A DNA stretch of 64,000 nt, taken from the NCBI GenBank assembly GCA_000231825.2, contig JH720307.1, positions 93,175-157,174 on the forward strand, in the 5' to 3' direction. The position numbers were made by a program, and so were the translations under genes. The DNA is from Tetrahymena elliotti 4EA. Taxonomy: Eukaryota; Ciliophora; Oligohymenophorea; Hymenostomatida; Tetrahymenidae. Positions 50,914-62,820 of this stretch are shown one piece after another (the stretch's first letter is position 1; each line of letters begins with the position of its first letter). The notes beneath the pieces are model-generated. The model was not told where the DNA came from. It was given only the letters and a program-made list of their open reading frames with translations, and made no database searches.

Positions 50914-53900
50914 ATGCTTGAAGATCCATGTCAAAAGGTTATTAGAGTTATTAAAGAAAAACAACAGAATAGAGACTATGCGTATGAAGAAAAAACTGCT
51001 ATACTTGATTTCTTAGTAAAGAGCAAATTTGGAGAACATTATATGGGAAAAGTTAGTGCTCTACATCGATTAGTTTATCATATGCAGTACGAAATATATG
51101 AAAAAGGAAAGACAATTTACACAAATATGGACTAAATAGATAAGCACTACATTATTTTAAATGGGAGAGTTGCTGTTTTAGAAAGTAAAAATATAGAGCA
51201 AATGAACTATTCTAGGTAAAGGGATTAGCAATTTGACTATGATCGCACTCTTTCTCAATTACAAGTTAATTAATAAGCTAGATAACTAAAAAAAAGATGC
51301 GAACTTTAAAAATATGATAGTTTTGGGTTTCATTTATAAATTGCTTAAAAATACCCTTAGTAATATTCCTAGACTTCTGATCACATAGTTTTAGTAATGG
51401 AAAATACTCATGTTTTGATTGTTAAGGCAAAAATAATTCAAGAAAATAACTCTGAAAATTAATTGTTAAATTGTAAATTTGTGGGACATTAATTGTAAGT
51501 AGAATACACCTTGTTAAATGACATTTTATGTGAGCAATGCTTCAAAAAGAAAGGAATGTATATCTGTTAGGAAAGTTAGAATCCTCGATTTGTTTATTGT
51601 GTTTTATATGGTTCTGTTTTGTATCAAGACTAAACCCCTGCAGGAACAACAAAAAACAGAGTTGTTTTAGGAGAGGGAGCTATTATAGGTTAGTCTTTAA
51701 AAAATGAAAAGCCAAGTAGCCCAGTTAAAATTTAAAACTAAATTTCATAAAGAGCTCTATAAAAATAAAATACTAAGTACTATAGTATTTAACTTGATGT
51801 TTAGGATATAGAAAAATCTTTAAATGAATAGGAGGAATAAGTGGAGTCTTAGATATATTCATCTTCTGACTATACAGTTGTATTGATGATCGATAGAGAA
51901 AAACTGAATATCAAATTATCTGAAAATAGAAAATAGCAGGAATATTAGAATCAAAGTAGAAGCAATAAATAATTATAAAGTTAGGGCTCGTAAAGGAGCG
52001 TCACAAAGACTAATTATTCTTAAGTAAATAATATGAATTCAAATATCTAACAGTCAAGAAAAGAATAAAAGCCTCCTTAAGATATAAATCTTGATAAAAA
52101 AAGATTAGTTTTTTAAAAAAAGAATAGAAGCTAAAGCTATTCTATATTGTGCAAATTAATACAAAAAGAAGAGAGGTCTAATTCTTATAGTAGAAATAAA
52201 TAAAATTTCATAGAGCTAAACTCTAATTATAAAAAAGAGTACTTAGGAATTGAGCAACCAGAAACTAAAAATAGAATTTAATCTTAAATAAGTTAATCTT
52301 ATAACAATAATGCTAATGAGACCTAAAATTCTGTGTAAATTAAAAACTAGTAAGTTTAAAATAATTAAAATAATAAGAACGATTTTGATGATGTAGTTAA
52401 GAGACTAGCAGAAAAAAGTGTATTCCCTCAATATTATTAATAGCACAAGAAGTATAATAAACTTTTAATGAAGAATCTCAAAGATAGAGAAGAAGTAGCT
52501 AGATTGATTATTGAAAGCAAAAAACCTGTTCATCTTCAAAATTACTTTAGCAACCCTGAAAACTATATGAATAAAGATTAATTAATGAGTTAATTCCACT
52601 CTAAATATTTATAAAATAGCATCAAAGAGCTTTAAAGTTACCATAAATAAAAAAGAAGCTATACTCACTAAACATAAACAGACACTTTAGAGAATTTCAA
52701 CATAAATAGTATATAAACTTAAGAGGAAATTGATAAATTTATCTAAAAAATAAATAGACAACTCATGTTATCTGAGATTCAACAAGCTTTACCATAAAAT
52801 AATGCAGTTAATAACAATTAAAATATTTCAATGAAGAATAATAGTACAAATGTACTTTACAAATAGAGAACACTTGGAAATATAACTAATGAATAAAATG
52901 TTGATTTGAATCAAGATAAAGAAAAATTTAATCACTTGACTTCATAATCTTAACAATTATTTTATCCTTACAGAGTTCAAGAAATGCTAGATTAGATAAT
53001 CTCACTAAAAAATTTAGAAAGTGGATAGAAAAATTTTGGTAGCATTGAAATAAGAAAGTCAAGTAATCCATTAATAAAGACTAAAGAACAAAATTATATA
53101 GATACTTAATAGTAAGAAGATCTATTCGAAAACTAAGAAGGTGACCTCATGAATAATGATTTAGATTATTAGTATCAAGATATTGCTTTTGAGAGTAATT
53201 AGGAGCTTTAAGAAGCAAATGTTAATTATCCATCAAACGATTCATTTCAAAATGACTAATATCTAAACTAACTAAACATACAAGAAAGAAATTTGAATTA
53301 AAATATTGAAATAGATTAAAATTAAAATACAGAAAACACTAACTTCATTACATCTAACTAAACATAAAGACTTGGAAGCCTAGGTAATGTCTGTAATAAT
53401 TAAACTGGATTTTCTTTGGGTATTGAAAAAGGAGTTCTACGATCTTAAAGCTTGAACAATATTTTAAGATAGTAAAAAGAAATTAAGTAACAAAAATTGT
53501 TTGCTTTAGATTAAATGTATCCTAATATAAAGTAAAGGAGCCTTTCTAGGAATAAAATACAATTTAAAAATAACCCAAATTTTACTAAGTCTTAGAACGA
53601 AGCTATAAATAAAATACTAACAAAAACTGAATTTAGATTAAAAAGATAATCAGAACATCAATTAAATAAAGTCCTCTCAGAAGAATGCAGAGGAAACACA
53701 ATTTTCAAGTCTGATAAAAATTTGGTATCCATTTTTTCAACATACTTGTAAAATACTTAGTATAATAGTCAAAAGACAAGTAGAAGATAGTCTCATTTAA
53801 AAGCTAGGCCTTCAACTTCCAATTCTGATACAAATTAATTTAACCTAACAAGTAAACAAATGATGCTAACTCAATTCAATAACAATAACAATTTAAATTC

Positions 53901-54087
53901 ATTCAACTAAACAAATTAACAAAAAAATAAATCGAACTAAAAAACGTCAGATCCAGAAGCAAATAAAACTCCAAATAGAACAATTTTATTTAGTCGCAGT
54001 GATCGAAGATATTCAAAAATAAATTTACCACAATAAAAATAACATTATGAAGATAATTCAGAAGAGTAAGATTTACAAAAAAATTGA
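50914..54087 (+). CDS. Cyclic-nucleotide-binding-domain protein with Q/N-rich tail (copy 3 of 3)
   Basis: A single exon of 3174 nt (1057 aa) from MLEDPCQKVIRVIKEK to TGA 54085-54087. Beta-roll features of a cNMP fold appear at residues ~55-95 (YEIYEKGKTIYTN, then KHYIILNGRVAVLE), followed by a short insert and YDSFGFHLQIAQKYP at the phosphate-binding-cassette position. There the usual Glu and Arg are missing, so this domain probably does not bind cyclic nucleotide. A second unit (RFVYCVLYGSVLYQDQ ... LGEGAIIGQS ... YTVLMIDREKLNI) is also diverged. The tail (~650 residues) is rich in Asn, Gln, Lys and Ser. The layout is the same as in the genes at 24228 and 38742, with the same Tyr-Asp-Ser-Phe-Gly sequence as copy 1. 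Copy 3 has no upstream partner on its strand within 600 bp. Its function is unknown; it could be a structural or regulatory relative of the two better-preserved copies. Confidence 0.82.
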
Positions 54088-55274
54088 AATTTGGACATTA
54101 ATAAATATAATTTGGTGAATTCAAAATAAATTAAAATTTAAGTTAATACAAAAATAAAAATAATTAATCCTATTATTAAAATAATTATCATAAGCTATTA
54201 TTAAAATCAATTTTTCTTTAAAACATGTTTTCTTTACACTCCATACTTTTAAAATATTTTAAAGATATTTATTTTCTCATTTCAATTTTTAAACATTTTT
54301 AATTCATGAAAAAAATTAAAATAAATAATTTTGATTAAAATTTTAATAATCGAATAACAAACTTTTTTGAGGTACCTAAAAATATTTAAATATTCATCAT
54401 CTCCTCAATATTATTTTTTTATTTGATTAATTTTGTTTTGCTTGAAAAATAATACCTATCAAAGTGTAGTCCTTCTTTTAAAGTGAAAAATATTTAAAAG
54501 TATTTTAAGGCTTATGAAGCAATCTAATCATTTTAGCACATTGGAATAAAACAAATTAATTTAACTGAAGCAAATTCTTATTTTCAACCGTTTTTTAAGT
54601 TAAATAAAAACTAAGTTATAAGTAAGTTTTGAAAATAAAAGCAAAAAAAATTATTAAACAACAAAAATATATTATTTTTTATATTATAAAATGTTAATAA
54701 GGTATTTAGGAGCAATAAAAAGATTTTTATGGTTTATTATTTTGCTAATCAATATTTAAATAATTTATCACTTTTTATAAAAAATATAAATATTACAGAT
54801 GGGGGAAAAAAAAGAAACAAGAAAACAAAATTTTTAATCAGATTGCGAAAAACTTACTGTATTTTATTTGTTATTTAATTAAAAATGTTTAGCATGTAAA
54901 AATAGAGGAAAATTTATTTCGTTTGAAATGAAGATTTTAATCAGGTAAATTATTAGAAATTCAAATGTTAAATAAATTTAAAACATTTAGCATCGAAGTT
55001 ATTGTAAACTTATATGATGATGTGAATAATTTATAAATAAATAGTAAATGTTGTAAATAAATAGAAATTTTTAAATGCAAGGCTTAAAATAGAACATGCT
55101 TTAACTGCTTTAAATTTTTATCAAAATAACCTCTACTTAAAAAAAAATTAAATAAAAGATTGGCATAAAATAGAAATTAATTTGTTAAAGAAAGATAAAT
55201 AGAAAGATTATATATAATAAAAAAAAAGTAATTTAGATAGAATTATAGAAGAAAAAGAAAGCAAAATTGTTGAA
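54088..55274. other. Spacer upstream of TmcB-like gene
   Basis: About 1.2 kb AT-rich spacer. The last ~50 bp before the ATG at 55275 resemble the sequence before the ATG at 62821 (both contain AATTTAGATAGA followed by an A/G-rich run), so the tandem duplication reaches into the 5' UTR. Confidence 0.55.
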
Positions 55275-58200
55275 ATGGAAACAAATAATAAAAAAGGATT
55301 TACTGATTTTTTTAAACGTCTATATTTAGAAGACATTTATATCATAATTAATTAGGGAAAAAGAGGAAGAGTTAGTAGTTATATTTTGTTAGCTATCAAA
55401 TATCTATCAATTATTTTGATAGGAAACATAGCAAAATACTCCTAAACATTGATAAAGCTAGATTTAAATTTTACTTTTTTGGATTAACAGTAGTTGTATT
55501 AATTCTTGAGTGATGTATAGTATAGCAATTCAATAGTTTAAGTATTTTTCTGGGTTAATTTGGCAATCTTCTCTTTGATTTTGATCATTATTATGGACTT
55601 ATTGCTTCATTATTTTTATTAAGGAAGTAATTCTACTTTCTTTAAGAATAAAAATTCCTATTAGAATGATAACAAAAATCATATTTTTGAAAAAGTAAAA
55701 AAGATTGTTTCTTATCTAATTTAATACTATGGATATATCTTTCTAATACCTTCTGTTTATTTTTCCTTTTAAGATCTATCATCTATTCCTTCTATAATCA
55801 ATATAATATTGACAGTGCTATTAGGTAATTTATGTGATTTTAGTATTATATTTTAAGAATTTTTGTATATTTTATTGGCAAGTAAAATAGTACTGATTAA
55901 ATTAAGTGAATAAGATATTCATACGCTTAGCTGATATCTTCATGATCTTACTTTCAGATTTTAAATTTTCTGAGATCTCTAAGTTAGTTCAATTTACTTG
56001 ACAAAATTGACAAAAGAAATAAAAAATCAAAATCAACTTCAAAAATAATCAAATAGTATTTTTTGAATAGAAACTAAATGAATAATTAATTTATTTGTTT
56101 AAAAAGACTTAAAATTTTTAATGAAATGATAGATATTTTCTAAAGTAGAAGCAAATATTTAATTAAGAAATGATATTTTCAGAAATTTTTCTTTTATTTA
56201 TTATTTCTATGCTGAAATTCAACAAAAGACCTTTATGCTATTTATTATTTTAGATTCTATTTAACTGACCAATAATACTTTAAAAGGATTTTTTACATAT
56301 CCATAAAAGATTTTTTTCTTCAAAATTAACCTAAAAAAATTTTTTTTGTCAGCAAAGCTTTTGTATGAGAATATTTTATTTTTAATAATTTTATTTTTAT
56401 ATTTAAAATTTAATCAGAACAATTATGTTTTTTTATTGCAATTTTTAATTTTTCCTTAATAATAATTAGGTTTCTTATATTATGACACAGATTATAATTA
56501 TTCTTTGAATTCAGGAGATTATCTGTAGATTCCTTATAGCAATTTGAATAATTTTGTTTTGTTTGGGGAATTATTATTTTGCGCTATTGTAAGCAGAAGT
56601 GATTCTTATAAAGAAGGGATAACTATTTTATTTTTGATTCTTGACTTATTTACACTTCAATTTAGACCATATTATATTTTAGAAGTTTAAAGAGTAGCCC
56701 ATTTTTTTAATTTCTATGGTATTGCTCTCAGCTTTTTGATTTTAATCTCAAGAATCATTCCTTAACCATCAAATTTAATTAGCTTTTTCTCTCCTATTTT
56801 AATACCTATTATCTATATTGTGGCAAATAAAACTGTAATATAAATAGAAAATATATATTTAGATGACCTATAGAAAGGCTTAAATAATGAAGAAATAGAC
56901 TTACCCAAGCTTGATAGAATAATTAGGCTTCCTATTCTCAAGAAAGCAAATGATGTGACTCAAAATTTTTCACAAATTGAAAACACATTAATTAAATAGA
57001 TGAACATAGTAACCTAAAAATATTTAAAAAATAGTTAAGAATAAGAAAAAGACAAGCAAAAAATATAAATAAATTATACAGAAGATCATAACGATTAAGT
57101 GAATTATGATAATGCGCATTCATATCAAATTGCTAAAAAAATCAGAAAGTAAATTAAATGTATTATGAAAGAAATTTTTTAACATTCTATGAAACACAAA
57201 AATGGAATAACAAATACAAGAGACTATGTTATTTACTTTGTTTTCTTGATTTAATTTTTAGGTTCACTTAGATAGTATTGGTTATCATATAAAAATATTT
57301 TATTGAAGGAAAGTAGCTTTTCAAAGCAGGCTTAAATTTTTAATTCTGTTCACAACACCATTTTCAAAGAATAATAAGAAATATTAAAGAAAGATTAAAT
57401 TAATAATCCTTTTGGACTTAATTATTTAAAAGTAATTCAGTATGAAAAATAACTTGAAGAAACAGTTAAACTTTTTGATACAGTAATAAGATATAAGGTT
57501 GAAATTTTACTTAAAATGAAGCAAAAGTTAATTAATCTCGAAGATTTAATTAAAGAAATTGAGCTTTTTTTAAAAAATAATGAATAATTGAAACAAAATT
57601 TAAATTAATTAACTAAAATTAACTCTTAAAATAATATTTTGTATGAACTCTAGAATCTATATTTAGACACTCTTGCTTTTTCTGTAAATGATATTTCGAT
57701 TCCGAAATTTGGAGTGGATTCAACTTCAAAAAAGTTGGATTTATAAAGTAATAAAAAAAATACTTTGTAATCAGATCTTTTCAATAAGTCTACTTGTATA
57801 GTTGCCTCCGCTTATGAGGATGCAGGAGCACTAACAGTCAAACATGTTACATCTAATTTTTATAAAATTTTCCATATTAAAAGTGAAGAATAAATAATAA
57901 ATAAAAGAGCTGATATAATTATTCCTTCTTACTTGTAGAGTGTACATCAAAAATATGTGAATAACTTTCTTGAAAGCAAATGCTTAAATAAGAATAATAT
58001 ATAAAATAAATAAGTTGTTTTTGGAGCTATTTCCAACTTTCATGTTGTACCTTTACTAATTGATATTAAAGTAAGTCCTTTGCTTGATAATTTTTAATTT
58101 GGTTTGACTGCAAAAATTACAAGTGTTGATCATAAAAAACATTTAATTCTGTATTGCTTTAAGACCTATTAAATATTAGGAATGACCCAATAAGTACCTA

Positions 58201-61200
58201 ATTTGATTGGACTGAGTACTGAAAGAATAGTAAAATTAAAAATTAACTAGCTGTTCCCAATCATAAAAGAATCTAGTTTTGTTAGATTCAGATTAGAATC
58301 AAACGAAAGATAAATAACAATAGAATCAGACAAAAAAGATGAAGACCATGAATAAGAAAATTTAAAATAATCCTAGTAAGCAGGTTAGAAGAAAAAAAAA
58401 TCAAAAATTTATTCTGAAAATATTTAATCAATTTCATAATAAGAAGATTTCTTGTATTTAAAAAGAAATTTTGTAAATGACTAAAGTTTTAGTGGATATA
58501 AAAGTTTTAGAAAAGATTTAAATGTTACATTAGATAGAGTTAATACAGAAACATAAGAGTTAGTAAACGATTATGAATATTTTATGATGAATTTGTTTAT
58601 AAAAAAAATAGATTATAAACTCAACCAAACTTTTGGTTAGTTAGAAATAGTTAATGTGAAACAATATTCAGTGGAATAGAAATTACCAACATTAATACAT
58701 CACCTTTAAAATCAATTAGGATTTTATCAAAGCTATGGGTAAAGCTATTAAAATTTGAAACCTTTAGTACCTATAGAAAATTTATAAGCTTTGCTTGCAG
58801 GACTTTCTAACTGCTTTGAAAATACTTAACATAAAATACAGGACACATCTTTTTGCTAATAAAATAATGACTCAGGAATAGAAAACAATTTATTTTAAGA
58901 ACAAAATTTAAATTAAGTTATCCCATAAAAAGAATTAACAATGTACACTTCAGAATTGGTGCAGAGCCAACAACTTTTTTAACAAAAAAACTCTGAGCCA
59001 GCTAAAAAGAAATAAAATCAGAAACTTGAAAGTGCTGAAGAAGCGAGATGCAATTCAGGGGATTTTTAAAATAATACATTCTAATTTACTAATTAGTAAA
59101 ATGAAAATTGTAATGAAGACTTAAGTAAAATATTAGAAACATAAATGAGGCAGTCTCTCCCTACAACTAAAAGAAGTATGTTAGATAAATAAGATGATAG
59201 TTTTATATTATATACAAGACATGAATAAGATATTTCAAATATGAACCTCAAAGATAATAGATACAGGAGTAATTCATAATAAGACAAAACTTATTTTGAA
59301 ACATAAATAAATTAAATTAATGATAATAACAACATTAGCCAATTAAATTTAAAAAACAATAATTTGAAGGATTATTAAGCCATTAATTAGCATAGTGAAT
59401 AGTACTCTAATAATTTACTTTTTAACAGTAAATTTTAGCAAGAAAAAGAAAAACCTGACAAATTTCACTAATCTCCAAGTGCTCAGGCCAATAAGTTTAG
59501 CAATTTTTAATAGATTTTTTTTTCTTCTGATAAAAATGAGACTGAAAAAAATAACATAGATACCTTATTGAGTAAAAGCAACCAAACTGATAGAAAATAA
59601 TTGAGTTAGCACAAGAATTAGACAATGAAAAACTCTAAGAGGAATCTTTTGAAATCTGCAAAAAGGGAAAAAGAAGTGCTCAAGTAAATCTTAGATAAAT
59701 AAGCAGATATTTAATCTACGAGCTCTAAGAAATCTTCATATGCTGCAGCTTTTAGATAACTTAATCAAATACTAAATCATGCTCACTAACCAGCAGCAAT
59801 AAAAATATCTACAATGATTGGAATAATTAGTTACGTAATAATAAATACCTTGATCATTGTTTAATATTTTATGCTAAAGGATTAAATTTAACAAAGCAAG
59901 CAAGATAAATTTTATTCTACTTGGCCAATAGATTTTTAAGCTGCCATATGGGGTTTAGTGAGAGACAATAATATTATTTATGCTCTTAAAGGCCTTGATG
60001 ACTACAAGTTTCCTTCAGCAAGTGCAAAATCATTATTCATGAATAACACAGTTTTAAATATATTAGAAGGAAAAAATGTTGTAAGTAGACTTATAGCTTA
60101 GACTTCAGGAATAAATGCTAATGCACTTCCTTTCTAGCTTCTTCAAAATTTACCTAATACCTTCTAAATAGGACAATACTATAATTATCAAAACATATCT
60201 AAAGTTTCATCAATAGTTGAAAAATTTATATTTTATTATGTGAACTACACAACAACAATACATTATTCAATAATATTATCTTACTAACATACTTTTAGGT
60301 ACTCTGTAGGTTTGGGTACAGGAAGGCCAGAATACTATATGATTTTAAATAATCTTAATTTTTACAATTCCTTATAATTAGAAAATTAACTGCTAAAAAC
60401 ATTTTAAGAAAGTGATAGCTAACTATAAAATCAATTGCTAGGAACTATGGTCTTAATCATAGTTATATCATGCGTTTGTATGGGAATCATTTTACCACTA
60501 TATTCATTCATACAAAAACAGAGAGAAGATATAGTCAATCTTTTTTCAACTTTTAGCTCTATGAAAATAGATGAGATGCTAGAAAAAATACAAACAAGTT
60601 ACGAACTCCATAGAAAACAAAATAATTTTAGTGCTCTCAAATCCAACAATTACAAGTCAGAAGGAAACAAAAAAATGGCCAAAAATATTAGTACAACAAC
60701 TAAGTTGCAAAAGATTAGCTCATCTTTAGTTTTTAAGCTTATTATTTTGTTAGGGCTAACTGTTATTTATCCCATAGTAAATAAGATATTCACATCTAAT
60801 TATTTAACACAATAAACCATAGCCCTTGAAACAGTTAGTAAATTTTAGATGTTTAAAAAATTAATTTCATTTACTTTTTCCTTAAATTCAATAATTTTTA
60901 TTTTTTTAAATTAGTAATAATGTATTAGTTAAAAGGGTATATTTCTCATGTAATAGCTTAGAATTACAATGTACTTTATATGAAAATGTATCCAAATGCT
61001 AAACCTATTATGGTAGGAAATTTTTTAAGTGATATCAAAGATTTAGTAAGTTAAATAAATTCGAAGCAGTAGGGCCTTTAAGACATTATTGATTAACAGC
61101 CAACAATAAGCAAGTAAATATTTAAGAAAAAGTATTTAAATTAATGTTGTTTTTGAATTAAAATTAAGATATAAATAAGATGAATATGATAACTTCTTTT

Positions 61201-61736
61201 TTTAGGTATTTAAATCTGATATTTGTGATGTATTTGAATCCTTTCCATAATATAATTCTAATTCAACTATCATCAATTAGAACGATTGTAATACAGTGCA
61301 TTAAGGAATATTAAAAAAAGGACTTTAGATAAGTATTAAAGAGTTTTTATCTATGTATCCTAATTTATATTAAATCTATCTTATGGAAGATTAAAAGGTA
61401 TATCTTCCAATACTTTAAAAGTTTACAAAAAGCTTTAACATAGAAGATTTCACAAAGTATGAAATGATCTTGGAAAAAGTCCTTGAATCCCTCAAAAATT
61501 TCATTTTTTCTATTAGCGAAAGTTACTACCAAGATTTATCTTTAATTTAGGTTTGGCTATTAATTTACTAAATATGCTTGATGAGTTTGATCTTTATTTA
61601 TGGATGGCTTTAATTCTCTTTTTCTCTACACTTAAAACTTCTAAAAACAAAGTAGTATCTTTAAGTTATTGATATGAGCTCTTTACTTGAAAACAGCTAC
61701 ATTCTTATTTTCATTAAAAAAAATACTTCTATTTGA
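55275..61736 (+). CDS. TmcB-like multi-pass membrane protein with PAS-like domain (tandem copy A)
   Basis: Exons 55275-55824, 56470-60837, 60915-61113 and 61169-61736 sum to 5685 nt (1894 aa) and end in TGA. The N-terminal ~500 residues hold several membrane helices (SSYILLAIKYLSIILIGNIA, NLAIFSLILIIIMDLLL, then others after the 645 bp intron, such as FGELLFCAIVS and IALSFLILISRIIP). A cytosolic region with helical repeats follows (~290-600), then a PAS-like domain at about 625-760 (SACIVASAY-type start, SNFYKIFHIKSEEQI ... ADIIIPSYL). A long Q/N-rich linker leads to more helices (IISYVIINTLIIVQYFML near 1300, GTMVLIIVISCVCMGIILPL near 1505) and a final hydrophobic segment near 1835. This plan matches the large ciliate family named after tiny-macrocysts proteins B/C. 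The role is probably sensory or regulatory at a membrane; the ligand is unknown. It has a tandem copy at 62821. Confidence 0.82.
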
Positions 61737-62820
61737 ACTTCACAGATTTTTGTAAAATATAATTTGTACTCGGCACATATTAAAATAAAAGTTTATTATT
61801 TCTTTTATTTATATACATCATTGAATCAATTTTATTTATCCAAAAATGTAAATTAAAAAACTAATGATTTTTTTGGATTTCAACAATTTTATCATTGAAC
61901 AGTTAAAAAAAAATATTTTTTAGTTTTTTTTTAAATGCTTTGATATTAATATATCTAGCTAGATTGATTAAATTTGTTAAATTAGGTTAAAGTATTTTAA
62001 AATTTTAATTACTGTAATCCTTTTATATTGGTCCTTAGTTTTGGGTAAAACCAGTCTGGTTAATATATTTATAAGATTTAACAACTTTCCAAATACCTCA
62101 AAATTATGTCTGTGGGTCTTAAAGAGGGATTACAATAAATAAATAAAGAAATAAGAATGTAATTAAGCTCAATTAAAAATAAAAGCAGGTGAATTTTAGA
62201 TAAGAATAATATTTAATTTTTATATATTAGAAAAATTTTAATCAGCAAATTTTGGCATAAAATTTGTTTATAGAAAATAATTATGATTGTTTACATTATT
62301 AATAAATTAATGGGAAAAAAGGAAAAAAAACAAAAAAAAAACTAATTTTACAATTCTGAGTCTCAAAGTTTAGTGTTTTATATTTATTTAGGGAGTAAAA
62401 AAAGAGAGGAAAATACAATTTTTTTGATATTAGGAATTATTACATTTAAAGTAATTACAACAGTAAAACTTTTAGATCAACGTTAAATAAGTTATAAAGA
62501 AGAAATGATAACATTTAAGTTATTTTTAAAAATATTCATAATAATAATAAATCAATTGTAAATAATGTAAAAAAAATAATTTTTAGTTAGACTGAAATGA
62601 CGTCAACTTGAACTGCTTTTCAATTGTAAATAAAAATTAGGTTTAATCAGAATAAAATAAAAAAGAAGCAAAAAAGTGAAAAAATTAATTGAAGGATTGG
62701 CTTCAAATAGATATTAAATACTTAATCAAAAATTAATAAAATTTTTAATTGAAATAACAAAAATTAATTTAGATAGATTTAGAGCAGAAAAAGCAAGTGA
62801 AAGTAAGCAGTGAATCATTA
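61737..62820. other. Spacer between tandem TmcB-like genes
   Basis: About 1.1 kb AT-rich spacer separating the two paralogues. It contains the perfect palindrome TGACGTCA at 62598-62605 and, just before the second ATG, a short stretch similar to the leader of the first copy. No ORF supported. Confidence 0.55.
62598..62605. promoter_or_regulatory. TGACGTCA palindrome (CRE-like)
   Basis: A perfect 8 bp match to the cAMP-response element bound by bZIP factors, 216 bp upstream of the second TmcB-like gene. It contains two CpG-type steps in otherwise extremely AT-rich DNA, which makes a chance match less likely than in average sequence. No function is shown, and the site is absent from the leader of the first copy. 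Confidence 0.25.

Noticed and set aside
50914..51135. A 73-codon protein ending at TAA 51133
   Set aside because: TAA is Gln here; the frame continues without a TGA to 54087 as the third cNMP protein.
60435..60815. A stand-alone 126-residue membrane protein
   Set aside because: It is an internal part of exon 2 of the TmcB-like gene, which is open from 56470 to 60837.
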